Made by a program: the position numbers and the translations under genes. A stretch of DNA of 40,719 nucleotides from Prevotella sp. (lineage in GTDB: Bacteria; Bacteroidota; Bacteroidia; Bacteroidales; Bacteroidaceae): positions 1 to 40,719 of the forward strand of contig JALETQ010000029.1 of assembly GCA_022781445.1 (NCBI GenBank), given 5' to 3'. Within the stretch, counting starts at the first letter, position 1. Each line of letters opens with the position of its first letter. This document shows, piece after piece, positions 39,996 to 40,719 of the stretch. Below the pieces are notes generated by a model. That model saw only the letters and a list, made by a program, of their open reading frames with translations, had not been told where the DNA came from and did no database searches.

Positions 39996-40719
39996 AATGA
40001 TTTATCCTGACGAGGAAAAGGTGACTTACTCGTATAACCTCGGCGGTTTGCTTGAGAAAGTCCGTGGCGAGAAGTCATACGGCTATGACTACATCACCAA
40101 GTTAGGCTATGATAAGTTCGAGCAGCGCAGCTATCTGAAGTACTGCAACGGTGCGGAGATGTTCTACACCTACGACAACCGCCGTCGCCTGAGCAACCTT
40201 GCAGTGAACAGCGGCAACAAGACCATCATGGACAACGGCTATATCTTTGATACTGTCAGCAATGTCCTCTCAGTGGCTAACAACGCCTCGCTTCCTGCCA
40301 GCGGCAATGCCGGCGGCCGGATGTCGCACGCCTATACCTACGACGGACTGTACCGTCTCGTTTCCGCTACGGGTACCTATACAGGTGCCGACAGCAAGTC
40401 AGCATCCTACACCCTTGCCATGGACTACGACAACATGCACCGCATCACTTCCAAGAGCCAGCATCTGACTCAGGACAACGTGCAGTTCAACGGCACTCTT
40501 AATGTCGGCTATGACCTGTCATACACATACGGCACAGAAAACGGGAAGAAATTCCAACTTGCAAGTGTTAAAGACGTGAATTATCGCACGGAAGAGACTC
40601 CGGGAGACAATAATATTGAAAATAATCACGTATATTTGTATGATAAGAACGGAAATCTTGTTTATGTGAATACCGGACGTATGATGAAAGATGGACATAA
40701 TGAAGTCGGCACAAGAGAG
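39940..40719 (+). pseudogene. RHS/YD-repeat protein fragment, 5'-truncated, continuing past the window
   Basis: In the frame beginning at 39940, 260 codons are open to the window end, encoding TIATYVTQWTYDSHNRLLEM, YNLGGLLEKVRGEKSYGYDY, YTYDNRRRLSNLAVNSG, AYTYDGLYRLVSATG and YDKNGNLVYVNTG, all classic YD/RHS repeats from surface or toxin-delivery proteins. This frame is +1 to the LRR gene, has a stop at 39898-39900 and has no start or ribosome site near 39940. So it is either a fragment of a larger RHS gene joined here by recombination, a frameshifted LRR-RHS fusion, or an assembly join. The toxin or tip end would lie outside the window. Confidence 0.8.

Overview
This window looks like chromosome from a member of the Bacteroidota, most likely Bacteroidales and probably Prevotellaceae. 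The support is: many promoters of the Bacteroidota form TAnnTTTGC; the linked holB-ricT-gldH genes, with gldH being a lineage marker; Bacteroidota-type lipoprotein signals; a BspA-like leucine-rich-repeat protein and an RHS fragment of the type common in this group; and intergenic repeats I associate from memory with Prevotella. No phage, plasmid, transposase, CRISPR or resistance island was seen, and most genes are housekeeping or conserved hypotheticals.

Layout. 1-6126: the 5' part of a secreted adhesin-like gene (minus), an OmpH/Skp-like lipoprotein and a small membrane protein (minus), pepD (plus) and, convergent with it, a CobW-family metal GTPase, an unknown protein carrying two in-frame palindromic repeat units, and a flavin reductase-like protein (minus). 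6234-6495: tRNA-Thr(UGU) and the SRP RNA, apparently one transcript on the minus strand. 6919-13388: a plus-strand run of a MATE transporter, cytidylate-kinase-like protein, phosphodiesterase, small membrane protein, and a dTDP-sugar block (4,6-dehydratase, 3,4-ketoisomerase, FemAB/GNAT-like transferase, aminotransferase) that should make a dTDP-3-amino-3,6-dideoxyhexose for surface glycans. 14065-18382: tex and bcp on minus, then a divergent second MATE transporter. 18739-21990: a RecB/AddA-type helicase-nuclease (minus). 22189-27190: a lipoprotein (plus), then minus-strand genes for an acidic small protein, a zinc-ribbon membrane protein, a GH25 lysozyme, an unknown protein and a LacI-type regulator. 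28094-33018 (plus): holB-ricT-gldH, then rsmI plus a coiled-coil lipoprotein. 33510-37675 (minus): glgB, a MORN-repeat protein and type II pantothenate kinase. 38313-40719 (plus): a leucine-rich-repeat protein whose end runs, out of frame, into an RHS fragment that continues past the window.

The most unusual content is between and inside genes. (1) A dispersed element of about 180-190 bp with terminal inverted repeats based on ATCGGTCATGAGA occurs as three full copies (31124-31311, 33211-33390, 37840-38021) and two half copies (18562-18636, 27345-27415). It looks like a non-coding MITE or giant-hairpin element. (2) Four intergenic arrays have different sequences but the same exact 22-bp period. 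(3) Two 54-bp palindromic units (18 codons each) sit in frame inside a protein-coding gene. (4) A duplicated 26-bp repeat upstream of pepD carries a complete -7 promoter box in each copy. (5) The LRR gene joins an RHS fragment at about 39940. Pathway assignments rest on protein motifs read by eye. Family recollections of the repeats come from memory and were not searched.
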